This document shows positions 1 through 9,905 of a stretch of DNA of 64,000 nt, piece after piece. Below the pieces are notes generated by a model that was not told the origin of the DNA, did no database searches, and was given only the letters and a program-made list of their open reading frames with translations. Source of the stretch: an uncultured Flavihumibacter sp. (GTDB lineage: Bacteria > Bacteroidota > Bacteroidia > Chitinophagales > Chitinophagaceae). The number at the start of each line of letters is the position of its first letter. Within the stretch, counting starts at the first letter, position 1. The translations under genes and the position numbers were made by a program. The stretch is from assembly GCA_902168105.1 (NCBI GenBank), contig CABHOY010000071.1, positions 148,384-212,383 on the forward strand. The letters are read 5' to 3'.

Positions 1-296
1 TAAATACACAGAAAACAAGTACCAGGAAAATACAGAATGCCAGCACTGAATATCACGTGTATAGAATGGACTGGACACCTTATGCATTGCGTGGTTATAT
101 TGATGATCAGCTGACCTTTGAGTTTATTAATGAAGGTAAAGGCTCCGCTGTATGGCCTTTCGATAAAAAGTTCCACCTCCTGCTGAATATTGCCGTTGGT
201 GGCGATTGGGGTGGTGCACAGGGAATGGATGAGTCCATCTATCCGGTAGCAATGGATGTGGATTACGTAAGAGTTTATAAAATGATTGACAAATGA
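1..296 (+). CDS. GH16 family beta-glucanase, C-terminal part (gene enters from upstream)
   Basis: The reading frame is open from position 3 to the TGA at 294-296 and has no start in the window, so only about 97 C-terminal residues are present. The visible part has the usual GH16 (laminarinase/beta-1,3-glucanase) ending: a Y-R-M-D-W-T-P strand, the phrase RGYIDD, WPFDKKFHLLLNIAVGG, then DVDYVRVYK as the last strand. GH16 enzymes of this type cut beta-1,3 or beta-1,3/1,4 glucans by a retaining mechanism; the catalytic ExDxxE stretch lies upstream of the window. The stop overlaps the start of the next GH30 gene (ATGA), so the two are probably translationally coupled. The family call is firm from the C-terminal signature; the exact substrate cannot be read here. 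Confidence 0.85.
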   Translation, partial: NTQKTSTRKIQNASTEYHVYRMDWTPYALRGYIDDQLTFEFINEGKGSAVWPFDKKFHLLLNIAVGGDWGGAQGMDESIYPVAMDVDYVRVYKMIDK

Positions 297-1750
297 GATT
301 CTGCAATAAAACATGGATCAGCCTGACGTCTTTGTTAATGACAGGTATGATCGCTTTTGCCGGTTGTAAGGATAATAAGGGAGGAGAATTGCCTGATCCT
401 CCGGTTGACCCGCCTATGGTCGATACGACCGATGTAAATATGTGGCTGACTAAGGGAGATAAGACCGTACTCTTGCAAAAACAAAAGGTTAGCCTGCTCT
501 TTAAAGATGCCGTCAATGCAAATCCTACTATTAAAGTAGATGACGCGCAAACTTATCAGTCTATAGATGGTTTCGGTTATTGCCTCACAGACGGTAGTGC
601 CATGCTGATCAACTCTCTCTCTGCCGATGTGCAGGACGCATTGCTGAAAGAGCTCTTCCTGACAGACAGCACACATATCGGTGTTAGTTATCTGCGTGTA
701 AGTATCGGTGCTTCTGACCTAAGTGTAGCTCCTTTTACATATAACGACCTGCCAGCCGGTGAAACAGATGTCGATATGGCGAAGTTCAGCATTGAGATGG
801 AAAAGAAAGATCTGTTACCTATTCTGAAGAAAGTAGTGGCACTCGCGCCCAATATCAAGATCCTCGGATCTCCGTGGTCAGCTCCTTCCTGGATGAAGAC
901 AAACAATGCCTCTAAAGGCGGTAGTCTGAAGCCTGAATACTATGCAGCTTATGCTAAATACTTTGTGAAATATATCCAGGCCATGAAAGCCGAAGGTATT
1001 ACCATCGATGCTATTACACCTCAAAATGAGCCATTGCACGGCGGTAACAATCCCAGTATGGTAATGCAGGCCAATGAACAGGCCGATTTCGTAAAGAACC
1101 ATCTCGGGCCTGCTTTCAAAACAGCTGGACTTACCACAAAGATCATTGTATACGATCATAATGCAGACAAACCGGAATACCCTGCCGCTATCCTGAAAGA
1201 CAAGGACGCCTATCCCTATGTGGATGGTTCTGCTTTCCATTTGTATGGTGGTAACATCAGTGCATTAACTGAATTACATGATGCCTTCCCTGAAAAGAAC
1301 ATATACTTTACAGAACAGTGGGTGGGTGGTCCCGGTAACTTCGCAAATGATCTGAAATGGCATGTCGGCACGCTCATCATCGGAGCTACACGTAACTGGA
1401 GCCGGAACGTACTGGAATGGAACCTCGCTTCCGATCCAAATTATGGACCGCACACTGAAGGTGGTTGTACCACCTGCCTCGGCGCATTAACAATTGGTTC
1501 CGGAGTTATTCGTAACGTTGCATATTATATCATCGGCCACGCATCTAAATTTGTACGTCCCGGTGCTGTAAGGATCGCGTCCAATATTACCAGCCAGTTA
1601 GACAATGTGGCCTTCAAAACTCCTGATGGTAAAAAAGTGTTGATTGTCGTGAATAATGGAGCAACATCACAGATATTCGATATCCAGTACAAAGGAAAAG
1701 TAGTGACCAGTACCCTGAACAGCGGTGCCGTAGCTACATACATCTGGTAA
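293..1750 (+). CDS. GH30 family glycosidase, lipoprotein (beta-glucanase type)
   Basis: 485 residues. The N-terminus is an SPII lipoprotein signal with lipobox FAGC (Cys25), so the enzyme is probably membrane anchored. The (beta/alpha)8 GH30 fold is recognisable from IDGFGYCLTDGSA near residue 90, LGSPWSAPSWMKTN near 195, the acid/base Glu246 in the motif TPQNEP, and the nucleophile Glu341 in YFTEQW. A C-terminal beta-rich domain (about 400-485) is typical of the family. GH30 members act on beta-1,6-glucan, glucosylceramide or xylan. Next to GH16 and a second GH30, a beta-1,6/1,3-glucan target such as fungal or oomycete wall glucan is likely, but this is inference. The start codon overlaps the GH16 stop by four bases. 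Confidence 0.9.
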   Translation: MRFCNKTWISLTSLLMTGMIAFAGCKDNKGGELPDPPVDPPMVDTTDVNMWLTKGDKTVLLQKQKVSLLFKDAVNANPTIKVDDAQTYQSIDGFGYCLTDGSAMLINSLSADVQDALLKELFLTDSTHIGVSYLRVSIGASDLSVAPFTYNDLPAGETDVDMAKFSIEMEKKDLLPILKKVVALAPNIKILGSPWSAPSWMKTNNASKGGSLKPEYYAAYAKYFVKYIQAMKAEGITIDAITPQNEPLHGGNNPSMVMQANEQADFVKNHLGPAFKTAGLTTKIIVYDHNADKPEYPAAILKDKDAYPYVDGSAFHLYGGNISALTELHDAFPEKNIYFTEQWVGGPGNFANDLKWHVGTLIIGATRNWSRNVLEWNLASDPNYGPHTEGGCTTCLGALTIGSGVIRNVAYYIIGHASKFVRPGAVRIASNITSQLDNVAFKTPDGKKVLIVVNNGATSQIFDIQYKGKVVTSTLNSGAVATYIW

Positions 1751-1771
1751 ATTCTAACATCATATTTATAA

Positions 1772-3229
1772 ATGAAAAAGTTCGCATTGATCGGGCTGTT
1801 ACTGGTAACTTATACCGGTTACGCGAAGAGCGAAGCCCTGAATAACCGCAAAGATTCCACAACACGTAAAGGAGTAACTGTTTATACGACTGCAGAAAAT
1901 ACCAAGCTGCGCTTGTCTGAAACAGGCACCTTGTCGTTTGCTCCGATGAAGCAACCGTTTGAAACAGAGGTATGCATCTTTGTAGATCCAACCAGGCGTT
2001 TTCAGACGCTGCTGGGGATAGGAGGTGCATTAACAGATGCCTCCGCTGAAACATGGGCCAAATTGCCTAATCAGAAAAAGGCGGAATTAATGAAAGCCTA
2101 TTACGATCCGGTAGATGGTATCGGGTATACACTAGCCAGAACTAATATACAGAGCTGTGATTTCTCCAGTGATACCTACAGCTATGTAAAGGATAATGAC
2201 AGCCTGCTCAGAACATTCAGTGTTGAACATGACCAGCAATACCGTATCCCGTTCATTAAAGCAGCCATTACGGCGGCGGGCGGTAAATTACCATTGTATG
2301 TAAGCCCCTGGAGCCCTCCGGCCTGGATGAAGGACAACAACGACGTGCTGCACGGTGGTAAGCTGTTACCAAAGTATAACCAGTCATGGGCTAACTTCTA
2401 TGTGAAGTTCATTAAAACCTATGAGTCATTAGGTATCCCTGTATGGGGGCTTTCCGTACAGAATGAGCCTATGGCAAAACAGAAATGGGAATCCTGTAAC
2501 TATACTGCTGAAGAGGAAAGGGATTTCATCAAACGTTACCTGGGACCAACCTTACAGAAACAGGGAATGGCTTCTAAAAAGCTGATCGCATGGGACCACA
2601 ACCGTGACCAGGTATATCAGCGCGCAAGTACCATCCTGGAAGATCCTGCTGCTGCGAAATATGTATGGGGCATCGGCTTTCACTGGTACGAAACATGGAC
2701 AGGCAGCACTATGATGTTTGATAACGTACGCCGCGTTGCAGAAACTTTCCCTGATAAGAACCTGATCTTTACTGAAGGGTGCGTCGAGTCTTTCAAACGT
2801 GACCGTATCAATGAATGGTTCCTCGGAGAACGTTATGGTCACTCTATGGTGAACGATTTCAATAGCGGTACCGTAGCCTGGACTGACTGGAACATTCTGC
2901 TGGATGAAAACGGAGGCCCTAATCACGTAGGTAACTTCTGCTTTGCACCTGTTCATGCAGATACAAAGACAGGCGAATTGATCTACACCAATGCTTATTA
3001 TTACCTCGGACATTTTTCTAAATTCATTCGTCCGGGAGCAAAACGTGTGATCGCTTCTTCTAACAGAACAGACCTGCAAACTACCGCCTTCGTTAACAAA
3101 GATGGTAAGCTCGCAGTTGTAGTATTGAACATGTCGTCAAAAGAGATCCCTTATAAATTGTGGATCAAAGGTGAAGCTGCTCCCGCAGTTAGCTTACCGC
3201 ACTCTATTGCAACATTGATCGTAGAATAA
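1772..3229 (+). CDS. GH30 family glycosidase, exported (second copy)
   Basis: 485 residues with a Sec signal peptide (MKKFALIGLLLVTYTGYA) and no lipobox Cys. GH30 landmarks are GIGGALTDASAETW near residue 87, VSPWSPPAWMKDN near 180, the acid/base Glu232 in SVQNEP, and the nucleophile Glu335 in IFTEGC. The C-terminal end is the usual beta-sandwich (HFSKFIRPGAKRV onward). It resembles glucosylceramidase-like GH30 subfamily 1 more than its neighbour does, and the two enzymes share only the catalytic core motifs, so they probably cleave different linkages or glycan lengths. It lies 21 bp after the first GH30 gene in the same operon. A terminator-like hairpin follows at 3249. I am confident of the family and less so of the substrate. 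Confidence 0.9.
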   Translation: MKKFALIGLLLVTYTGYAKSEALNNRKDSTTRKGVTVYTTAENTKLRLSETGTLSFAPMKQPFETEVCIFVDPTRRFQTLLGIGGALTDASAETWAKLPNQKKAELMKAYYDPVDGIGYTLARTNIQSCDFSSDTYSYVKDNDSLLRTFSVEHDQQYRIPFIKAAITAAGGKLPLYVSPWSPPAWMKDNNDVLHGGKLLPKYNQSWANFYVKFIKTYESLGIPVWGLSVQNEPMAKQKWESCNYTAEEERDFIKRYLGPTLQKQGMASKKLIAWDHNRDQVYQRASTILEDPAAAKYVWGIGFHWYETWTGSTMMFDNVRRVAETFPDKNLIFTEGCVESFKRDRINEWFLGERYGHSMVNDFNSGTVAWTDWNILLDENGGPNHVGNFCFAPVHADTKTGELIYTNAYYYLGHFSKFIRPGAKRVIASSNRTDLQTTAFVNKDGKLAVVVLNMSSKEIPYKLWIKGEAAPAVSLPHSIATLIVE

Positions 3230-3248
3230 GAACATGGTTTTAGAAATG

Positions 3249-3276
3249 AAAGGGCTTCCTCCGGGAGGCCTTTTTC
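3249..3276 (+). terminator. Intrinsic terminator after the GH16-GH30-GH30 operon
   Basis: A GC-rich hairpin (AGGGCTTCC / GGGAGGCCT with a short TCC loop) is followed directly by TTTTTC. It begins 20 bp after the second GH30 stop codon. Confidence 0.7.
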
Positions 3277-3284
3277 ATTTGTAT

Positions 3285-3323
3285 CAAAAAAGAAACCGCC
3301 CCGAAATTAATCGGGACGGTTTC
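3285..3323 (-). terminator. Intrinsic terminator of the sigma-linked SusC/SusD operon (- strand)
   Basis: The inverted repeat GAAACCGCCCCGA / TCGGGACGGTTTC (3292-3323) has a short AT loop and one mismatch. On the - strand it is followed by a run of six T (3285-3290), which fits termination of transcription coming from the SusD gene that ends at 3407. Confidence 0.75.
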
Positions 3324-3406
3324 TATTCTTCACTCTTTAGTCCAGTCAGTTATTCTTAATCCCCAACTGTTGATTTCCGTTTATATAATTCAACATTCAC
3401 AAATTA

Positions 3407-5038
3407 TTATTGTACATCCCACCATAATCTTGTAGCACCATTATCGGGACCTTTCAGTAAGGTGATAGCCTTCGCAACTTCTCCGCTGTTGGTGTTATAC
3501 TCGTTTATCGGGAACGGTAAACGACGGATCTGCGTAGCAGTGTTAATGATGCCGCCACTGAAGTTGTTCACAACAGGGAACAGTTTAGGATAGCCGGTAC
3601 GACGGAACTCTGTCCACGCTTCCTGTCCTTCCGGGAACATAGCGATCCATTTCTGGGTGATCAGACGTTCCATTTTTACTGCGGTAGTTGCTGCGTCATC
3701 CCATTTGATAGTGATGTTAGATGGAGCATCTGCATTATTTGCACTGTTCTTTGGATCTGTATAGGCAGCAGGTGTAAGCGTGTTATCTGAAACATAAGCG
3801 CCTGGAGCAACACCCCATTGCGCCATAGATGTAGTGATACCCTGTTCATATAGCGTATGTACGTCACCGCCTGCATTTGCCCAGTTGCGCAAAGCTACTT
3901 CTGCTCTCAGGAAGTATACCTCGGCGGCAGTCATTACCTGTACAGGTGTAGTAACAGAGAAAGACGCTGTCGGGCCGCTCAGGTTCAGATTAGAATATCC
4001 GATATAATCTCCCTTTGAAACATTACCACCAACAGAGCCGATACGGATCCCTTTGTATTGGGAAGGGAATGTAGTGTCGGATGATTTGTCGAAATACTTA
4101 CTAATACGCGGATCGTTATAACCGCTCATATAAGATTGGATAGATGCGCCAATACGGATATCTCCCCAGTTCTGTGCGATAAATACCAGTGGGTTGCTGA
4201 AACCTGCACCCAGTATCTTCACCTGCATGTTAGCTGCATTGTTGGTAATAACACCACCATTGGCAGGAGCAAGGGCTTTTTCAGCCTGTTGCTGTGCCAG
4301 TTCAGGAGCCACCTTCACAATATGCATGGCCAGGCGTAAGCGGAGGCTATTGGCAAATTGCAGCCATTTAGTGGAATCTCCGTCGTATACCAGGTCAAAC
4401 CTGTTAAAGGAGAAAGGCAGTTTTTTAGCAGTACCGCCAACCCATGCACGCAGATTATTGGATGCACTGTCCAGTTCAAGGAAGAAACGTTTGTAAACAT
4501 CTTCCTGGCTATCGTATGGAATAGCACTTTTACTTGTACCCACCTTGCTGTAAGGGATAGGTCCATAGATGTCGGTAATACGGCTCATTCCTGCTACCTG
4601 CAGTACCTGGGCTACAGCCCATACAGAAGGGTAAGCTGTATCCACGCCGCTTGCACGCAGCCTGTTTATTGAAGACATGACATTCAGATATCCAACTTTG
4701 AAAGGCTCGCCGTTCCAGCCGGTTACCAGCGAATAAGAAAGGTTATTCTGTCCGCCATTGAATGGATTGGGAGACATAAAATAACCTGAGTAGCAATCCG
4801 CATTCAGATTTTGTTGTAGCTGGTAGGAGTTTGGATCTCCGCCATCTGCAAAGTTGATAATGGAACGTTGCGCCCTTGTGAGGAAAGCGCCGATGTCGTT
4901 AAAATCTCCCTGTAGTTCACCTGGTTTAATACCAGTATTATCGTCGTTATATGCGTCAAAGTTCTTAGTACAAGCACTGGCTCCCAGCAACACTGCCGCC
5001 GCAATAGCCAACATGCCTTTTATATAGTATCGTTTCAT
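3407..5038 (-). CDS. SusD-like outer-membrane glycan-binding lipoprotein
   Basis: 543 residues with an SPII signal (lipobox GASAC) and an N-terminus TKNFDAYNDDNTG typical of the SusD-like family with TPR-type helices. Other signatures are RITDIYGPIPYS near residue 155 and the C-terminal EAWTEFRRTGYPKLFPV followed by RRLPFPINEYNTN. SusD proteins form the lid of the SusC barrel and bind oligosaccharide at the cell surface. It lies 26 bp downstream of its SusC partner and is co-transcribed with it. Given the convergent GH16/GH30 genes it probably binds beta-glucan fragments, which is inference. Family assignment is secure. Confidence 0.93.
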   Translation of the reverse strand: MKRYYIKGMLAIAAAVLLGASACTKNFDAYNDDNTGIKPGELQGDFNDIGAFLTRAQRSIINFADGGDPNSYQLQQNLNADCYSGYFMSPNPFNGGQNNLSYSLVTGWNGEPFKVGYLNVMSSINRLRASGVDTAYPSVWAVAQVLQVAGMSRITDIYGPIPYSKVGTSKSAIPYDSQEDVYKRFFLELDSASNNLRAWVGGTAKKLPFSFNRFDLVYDGDSTKWLQFANSLRLRLAMHIVKVAPELAQQQAEKALAPANGGVITNNAANMQVKILGAGFSNPLVFIAQNWGDIRIGASIQSYMSGYNDPRISKYFDKSSDTTFPSQYKGIRIGSVGGNVSKGDYIGYSNLNLSGPTASFSVTTPVQVMTAAEVYFLRAEVALRNWANAGGDVHTLYEQGITTSMAQWGVAPGAYVSDNTLTPAAYTDPKNSANNADAPSNITIKWDDAATTAVKMERLITQKWIAMFPEGQEAWTEFRRTGYPKLFPVVNNFSGGIINTATQIRRLPFPINEYNTNSGEVAKAITLLKGPDNGATRLWWDVQ

Positions 5039-5064
5039 TTTCTTCAGTTTAATGGCAACAATGA

Positions 5065-8000
5065 TTAGAAAGTAGCATTTAATGACAAACCGTAGCTGCG
5101 GGTAGCAGGTGGCATGAATATATCTACACCTGATAAACCATTAGCGGTTGATAAGGTCAGCTCCGGATCGAATGGCGCTTTCTTGGAGAAATACACCAGG
5201 TTACGTCCTGTCAGCGACAATTTCAGCGCACTGAAAAAGCTGCTGTTCTTTACAGGGATGGTATACCCCAGTGCTACCTCACGTAAACGTACGGTAGTTG
5301 CGCTGTACATATATTCTCCGGAAGCTGCTTCACGACCGCCAATTGAAGAATACCATTTCTGTGCGTCTACAGTCGAAACCGCATTACCCTCAGGGTTAAC
5401 ACCGTTTACAGCTACTCCACCTGCATCACGTGCATCGCCGCTTACTTTCGATACGCCGTATTGGTCCAGCATCGCTTGTGTAACAGACATTACTTTACCA
5501 CCAAATTTGCCATCGATCAGGAAAGACAGGTTGAAATCTTTGTACTGCAAATTGTTGTTCCAACCTAATTGCCATCTGGTATTTGAGTTACCTAAGAACG
5601 TGAAATCGGAGCTCTTGATAGGATTGCCATTATCATCGATCATGATACGGCCCTGTGCATCACGTTTCAGTTGAATACCATAAATATCCCCGAAGGAACC
5701 GCCTACCTGGAACTTAGACACGTAATTGGAGCCGGATGCACCACTCAGTGTGAACTCAGGTGCATTTGGAGATAATTCTATGATCTTATTCTTGTTGGTA
5801 GAGAAGTTCAGACCTGTGTTCCATTTCAGTTTGCTTTCATCGCGCAGCACATCGTAGCGTACAACTGCTTCAACACCCTGGTTCTGTATGTTACCGGCAT
5901 TGATGAAGAAGTTATCATAGAAAGATCCCTGTGGAGCCCTGATCTGTAAAGTCTGATTCTTTGTATTCGTCTTGTAGTAAGTGATATCTGCACTCAGCCT
6001 GTTATCAAAGAAGTGCCATTCTGTACCAAACTCAATTGAGTTTGTTTTTTCCGGCTTCAGATCAGTGAAAGGTGCTGTTGTATTCGGGCTAAAGCCACCG
6101 CCTGCGCTGAAAGTATATACAGCCGGATTTGACTGATAAGCCAGCGGAGAATTACCCACCTGTGCAAAGGACCCACGTACTTTTGCGAAGCTGACGAAAT
6201 CAGGCAGTTTAGCTACCTGGCTCAGTATCACGTTCAAACCTACTGAAGGATAGAAATAAGAACCGGATGGCGTAAACGCGAGGTTAGACGCCCAGTCGTT
6301 ACGCGCGGTCAGGTCCAGGAACGCCCAGTCCTTGTAAGAGATATTGGCGCTACCGAAAACAGATTGTACCTGGCTGTGGTTTTCCTGCAGGGTACCACTG
6401 TTGATAGGATTAAGGGTCTTGAAGTTCTGGATCACGAACACGTTCGGAATGTTAAGACCGTCCTGTCCGGAGTTGAATTTCTCTCCTTTGGTCACTACGT
6501 CCCTGATACTTCCACCCAATACACCGGTGATGCGGATCTTATCGCCCACGGGTATATTAAAGTTGGCCAACAGGTCGCCATATTGCTGATTGGTAGTAGT
6601 ATTGCTATAAACATATACGCCATTGGCAGGAGAGAGAACAGATACAGTACCTGCATGTATTTTCTGCTCATACACGTCATTGATCCTATCCATGCTTCCG
6701 CGTGCAGTGATGTTCAGCCATTTGTTCACATCGTATTTCAGACTGGCGTTCAGCAGTAAACGGTTACGGTCAAGGGAGTTCTGATCACGGTTGACGATCC
6801 ACCATGGGTTCTGCTGTACGTCCTCATTGAAAGGCCAGTTCTGTGTCATCAGACGCCTGGCAGGGTCAAATACTTCAAAGTTGTTCTTGTACTGCTGCAG
6901 GTCCTTTCCGCGAGGGAAGAGGTACAGACCTGTCAGTGGATTGAAATAGAAACCACTTAAAGGTGTGTTGTCGATGGTCTGGTTAATATAATTAACATCA
7001 GCTTCGGCAGTCAGCTTATCGTTCAGGAAATGTCCGGTTTCCTTGAAGGTGATGTTATTACGGGACAGTTTGTTCTTAGGCTCGATACCTTTTGCGGCGG
7101 TATTGGCATAAGAGAAATATGTCTGCATTTTATCAGAACCACCGGCCAGGCTGATAGAGTTCGTCAGGTTCTGACCTGTCTGGAAGAAAGAGGACAGGTT
7201 GTCCTGAGCGCCGGATATTTTGCTACCCCAGCTTTGTGTATTGGTAGCATTTGTCTGGCCATAATTATTCTGGAATTCTGGTTTGTAGGCCACATTACTG
7301 AGGGTCAGACCAGAGGAGAAGTTGATTACCGTGCGGCCTGCTTTACCACTCTTGGTGGTGATCAGGATCACACCGTTAGCACCCTGGCTACCATAAAGGG
7401 CGGCGGCAGAGGCACCTTTCAACACGGAAATGCTTTCAATATCTTCCGGGTTCAGGTTAGAAATAGGATCGCCACCGTCATATGCAGCGCTACCGCCAAA
7501 TGAGCTGTTTGGCTGGTTGGTCAGCGAGTTGTTCATGGGCATCCCATCTATTACATACAGCGCCTGGTTGCTTCCCAGACCGGATTTGTTACCACGCAGT
7601 ACCACTTTCGCAGAACCGCCTACACCGGAAGAACTTGGAGAGATGTTAAGACCGGCTACCTTACCGTTCAGGGTATTGATCAGGTTCGGGTCTTTAGCTT
7701 TGGTGAGTTCCACGCCACTCACCTGCTGGGTCGCATAAGTGATGGATTTTTCGGATCTCTTGATACCTAACGCCGTTACTACAACAGTGTTCAGCTGTTT
7801 GTTAGATTCTATCAGTACAACCTGGATGTTGGTCTGGCTGCCTACAGGGATTTCTTTTTTCTCGAAACCAACGTAGTTGAACACCAGTACATCGGTACTT
7901 TCGGCCTGGAGGGTGAAATGTCCCTTTTCATCGGTCAAAGCGCCACGGGTGGTACCTTTTACCTGAACGGCCACGTTAGCCAGGGGCTGGCCCGTACCAT

Positions 8001-8424
8001 CAACCACAGTACCTTCAACGGCAGCCGCAGGTTGTATTGCGGCCGCGGTCTCTTTTTTCACTGCCTTCGGACGGATCACGATGATCTTGTCCATGATGGA
8101 GTAGGAGAGTGGTTTGTCTTTGAGGCATTTGTCCAGTACGTCAGACAAACTGGCTGATTTCAGATTGATATCTATGGCACCTGTACCCTGAAGCAGCTTC
8201 TCATCATATACAAACTCATAACCGGTCTGCTTGCTGATGCTGTTGAAGATGTCATAAAGGGCCAGGTGCTTACCTGTGATCGTGACTGTTTGGGAATAAG
8301 ACCTGGCGCTCAGATTCAGAGAGAACACCAGTGTTAAAATGGCAGTTAATTTCATAACTAACAATAATTTACTGTGCAAGAAGCCATCCCTCGGATAGGC
8401 CTTGCATGTCTCGCGTAGTTCCAT
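5065..8424 (-). CDS. SusC/RagA-type TonB-dependent transporter with STN signalling domain
   Basis: 1119 residues. The order is an extended signal peptide with core MKLTAILTLVFSLNLSARSYSQ (about 24-45), a secretin/TonB N-terminal (STN) domain at about 48-118, a carboxypeptidase-regulatory-like domain (133-210), a TonB-box-like VVVTALG near 215, a plug (about 225-345, with LRGNKSGLGSNQALYVIDG), and a 22-strand barrel ending in a terminal Phe. The STN domain is the periplasmic arm that contacts FecR-type anti-sigma factors, and such a gene lies just upstream, so import is coupled to transcription of this locus. MELRETCK is retained as the start because STN-type SusC proteins of this group often have such an extension; MKLTAIL (residue 25) is the alternative. 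Confidence 0.95.
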   Translation of the reverse strand: MELRETCKAYPRDGFLHSKLLLVMKLTAILTLVFSLNLSARSYSQTVTITGKHLALYDIFNSISKQTGYEFVYDEKLLQGTGAIDINLKSASLSDVLDKCLKDKPLSYSIMDKIIVIRPKAVKKETAAAIQPAAAVEGTVVDGTGQPLANVAVQVKGTTRGALTDEKGHFTLQAESTDVLVFNYVGFEKKEIPVGSQTNIQVVLIESNKQLNTVVVTALGIKRSEKSITYATQQVSGVELTKAKDPNLINTLNGKVAGLNISPSSSGVGGSAKVVLRGNKSGLGSNQALYVIDGMPMNNSLTNQPNSSFGGSAAYDGGDPISNLNPEDIESISVLKGASAAALYGSQGANGVILITTKSGKAGRTVINFSSGLTLSNVAYKPEFQNNYGQTNATNTQSWGSKISGAQDNLSSFFQTGQNLTNSISLAGGSDKMQTYFSYANTAAKGIEPKNKLSRNNITFKETGHFLNDKLTAEADVNYINQTIDNTPLSGFYFNPLTGLYLFPRGKDLQQYKNNFEVFDPARRLMTQNWPFNEDVQQNPWWIVNRDQNSLDRNRLLLNASLKYDVNKWLNITARGSMDRINDVYEQKIHAGTVSVLSPANGVYVYSNTTTNQQYGDLLANFNIPVGDKIRITGVLGGSIRDVVTKGEKFNSGQDGLNIPNVFVIQNFKTLNPINSGTLQENHSQVQSVFGSANISYKDWAFLDLTARNDWASNLAFTPSGSYFYPSVGLNVILSQVAKLPDFVSFAKVRGSFAQVGNSPLAYQSNPAVYTFSAGGGFSPNTTAPFTDLKPEKTNSIEFGTEWHFFDNRLSADITYYKTNTKNQTLQIRAPQGSFYDNFFINAGNIQNQGVEAVVRYDVLRDESKLKWNTGLNFSTNKNKIIELSPNAPEFTLSGASGSNYVSKFQVGGSFGDIYGIQLKRDAQGRIMIDDNGNPIKSSDFTFLGNSNTRWQLGWNNNLQYKDFNLSFLIDGKFGGKVMSVTQAMLDQYGVSKVSGDARDAGGVAVNGVNPEGNAVSTVDAQKWYSSIGGREAASGEYMYSATTVRLREVALGYTIPVKNSSFFSALKLSLTGRNLVYFSKKAPFDPELTLSTANGLSGVDIFMPPATRSYGLSLNATF

Positions 8425-8611
8425 ACTTTTGTGTTCTTGGCTTAATAATCGATTTTCAAACGTTAAGGAAATTGGTAGCCATCTATGCCGGGTTCCGATG
8501 GCAGTCGGAATCCGGTTTTCTACCTAAAGTTGACGATACGTTATTTTTTACGTGGTCATAACTGGAAAATTTAGTTTTTACATAATGTAGTCCCCCGCTG
8601 TTGAATGGGCC

Positions 8612-9811
8612 TTACTGTTGTTCCCAGGGTTTTACGGTCACATTGTTCCCGTTCACCGCAAATTGTACCCTTTGAGTAGCCTCCAGTGCTTTTAATAATT
8701 TACCGGCTTCTTCTCTCCGGGATATTACACCCGTCAGGTCTATATCGGACATATCTCCCTCGTAGCTCACTTCGATGTCATACCAGCGCGACAACTGTCG
8801 CATAATGGTCCGGATATTCGTATTCCTGAATCTAAACTTGCCTTCTTTCCAGGCCAGTGTCTCTTCCATGTCTGCCTGGCCGATCTTAAAGTGATCGTCT
8901 TTGGCGGAGAGGCTGGCCTGCAACCCTGGTTTCAGTACACTGGCATTGTCGCCATGTTTCAGTTGCACTGCTCCATCCACCAGGGTGGTCTTGATGAACT
9001 GTTCGTCCTGGTAGGCCATGATGTTAAAGCTTGTCCCGAGAACATTCACCTCCACGTTATGCACTTTCACCCGGAAAGGCATATCAGCCTGCTGTGCAAC
9101 TTCGAAATAGGCCTCCCCGGTGATCTCTACCTCCCGTCCTCTGCCGGTAAAGGCGGTGGGGAACCGGATACTGCTGGCGGCGTTCAGCCATACACGGCTG
9201 CCGTCTGCCAGGGTCAGTTGATATTGACCGCCATGAGGCGTCGCTACCGTATTGTACATTACCTCACTGCTCTGCCCACCTGAATTATAGCTAAGCGCCC
9301 CATTCCTGTTCATGATCTGCGTATTGCCCTGCTTTGCCAGCGCTCCGTTGTTGGCGCTGTCCAGCGGTATTACGGTGCCATCTGCCAGGGTAAGCATCGC
9401 CTTGTCGGAACCGGGCAATAGCGCTTTGGCATGTACTGCCAATACCGGAGCTGCTTTTTTACCTGACTGGGACACATAAACGCCGGTGACGATCATTCCC
9501 CCAATTACGGCTGCTGCCAAAGAACTATAGACCAACCTTCTGCGCCTTGCTACCCGTAAACGGCGGGCGTCCGCAGCACCTGTCTGAAAAATATCAGACA
9601 GCATAGCAGCTGCTTCATCTCCTTCAAGTCCCATATCAGGTACTTTGCCATATAATGTTTCCATTATATCAGCTTTGATAGCAGATGTATGGGCGTCGTC
9701 GGCGACTTCCTGCATCAGTTGGAGATATTCCTCATCACTGATCTCGTTCCGCTTATACTTATCAAGTAATCGCTTTATTTCAGGTATTGTCATAGACGAA
9801 TAGTTTGGCAC
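8612..9811 (-). CDS. FecR-family anti-sigma factor
   Basis: 399 residues. A cytoplasmic N-terminal helical region (1-90) starts MPNYSSMTIPEIKRLLDKY. One membrane span lies at about 93-113. The periplasmic FecR domain (about 180-290) contains ATPHGGQYQLTLADGSRVWLNA and ITGEAYFEVA, and a DUF4974-like C-terminal domain (about 320-396) contains FRNTNIRTIMRQLSRWYDI. It should hold the neighbouring ECF sigma factor until the STN domain of the SusC at 5065-8424 reports substrate. Gene order sigma, FecR, SusC, SusD on one strand is the standard cell-surface signalling layout of Bacteroidota. The 187-bp gap before SusC probably holds the sigma-dependent promoter, but no box is clear by eye. Confidence 0.95.
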   Translation of the reverse strand: MPNYSSMTIPEIKRLLDKYKRNEISDEEYLQLMQEVADDAHTSAIKADIMETLYGKVPDMGLEGDEAAAMLSDIFQTGAADARRLRVARRRRLVYSSLAAAVIGGMIVTGVYVSQSGKKAAPVLAVHAKALLPGSDKAMLTLADGTVIPLDSANNGALAKQGNTQIMNRNGALSYNSGGQSSEVMYNTVATPHGGQYQLTLADGSRVWLNAASSIRFPTAFTGRGREVEITGEAYFEVAQQADMPFRVKVHNVEVNVLGTSFNIMAYQDEQFIKTTLVDGAVQLKHGDNASVLKPGLQASLSAKDDHFKIGQADMEETLAWKEGKFRFRNTNIRTIMRQLSRWYDIEVSYEGDMSDIDLTGVISRREEAGKLLKALEATQRVQFAVNGNNVTVKPWEQQ

Positions 9812-9905
9812 TGGTTGATAGATATAAAGACGACCGGGGAAAAAGAAAGGAGTATTGGGGATTGAAATTTTTTTTCAGATATGGTAATCAGTAAGTTAGG
9901 GGGGC

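Noticed and set aside
2552..3079. 175-codon frame on the - strand inside the second GH30 gene
   Set aside because: It is antisense to conserved GH30 sequence that includes the catalytic nucleophile.
5114..5674. 186-codon frame on the + strand inside the SusC gene
   Set aside because: It is antisense to a clearly conserved SusC barrel and has no family-like content.
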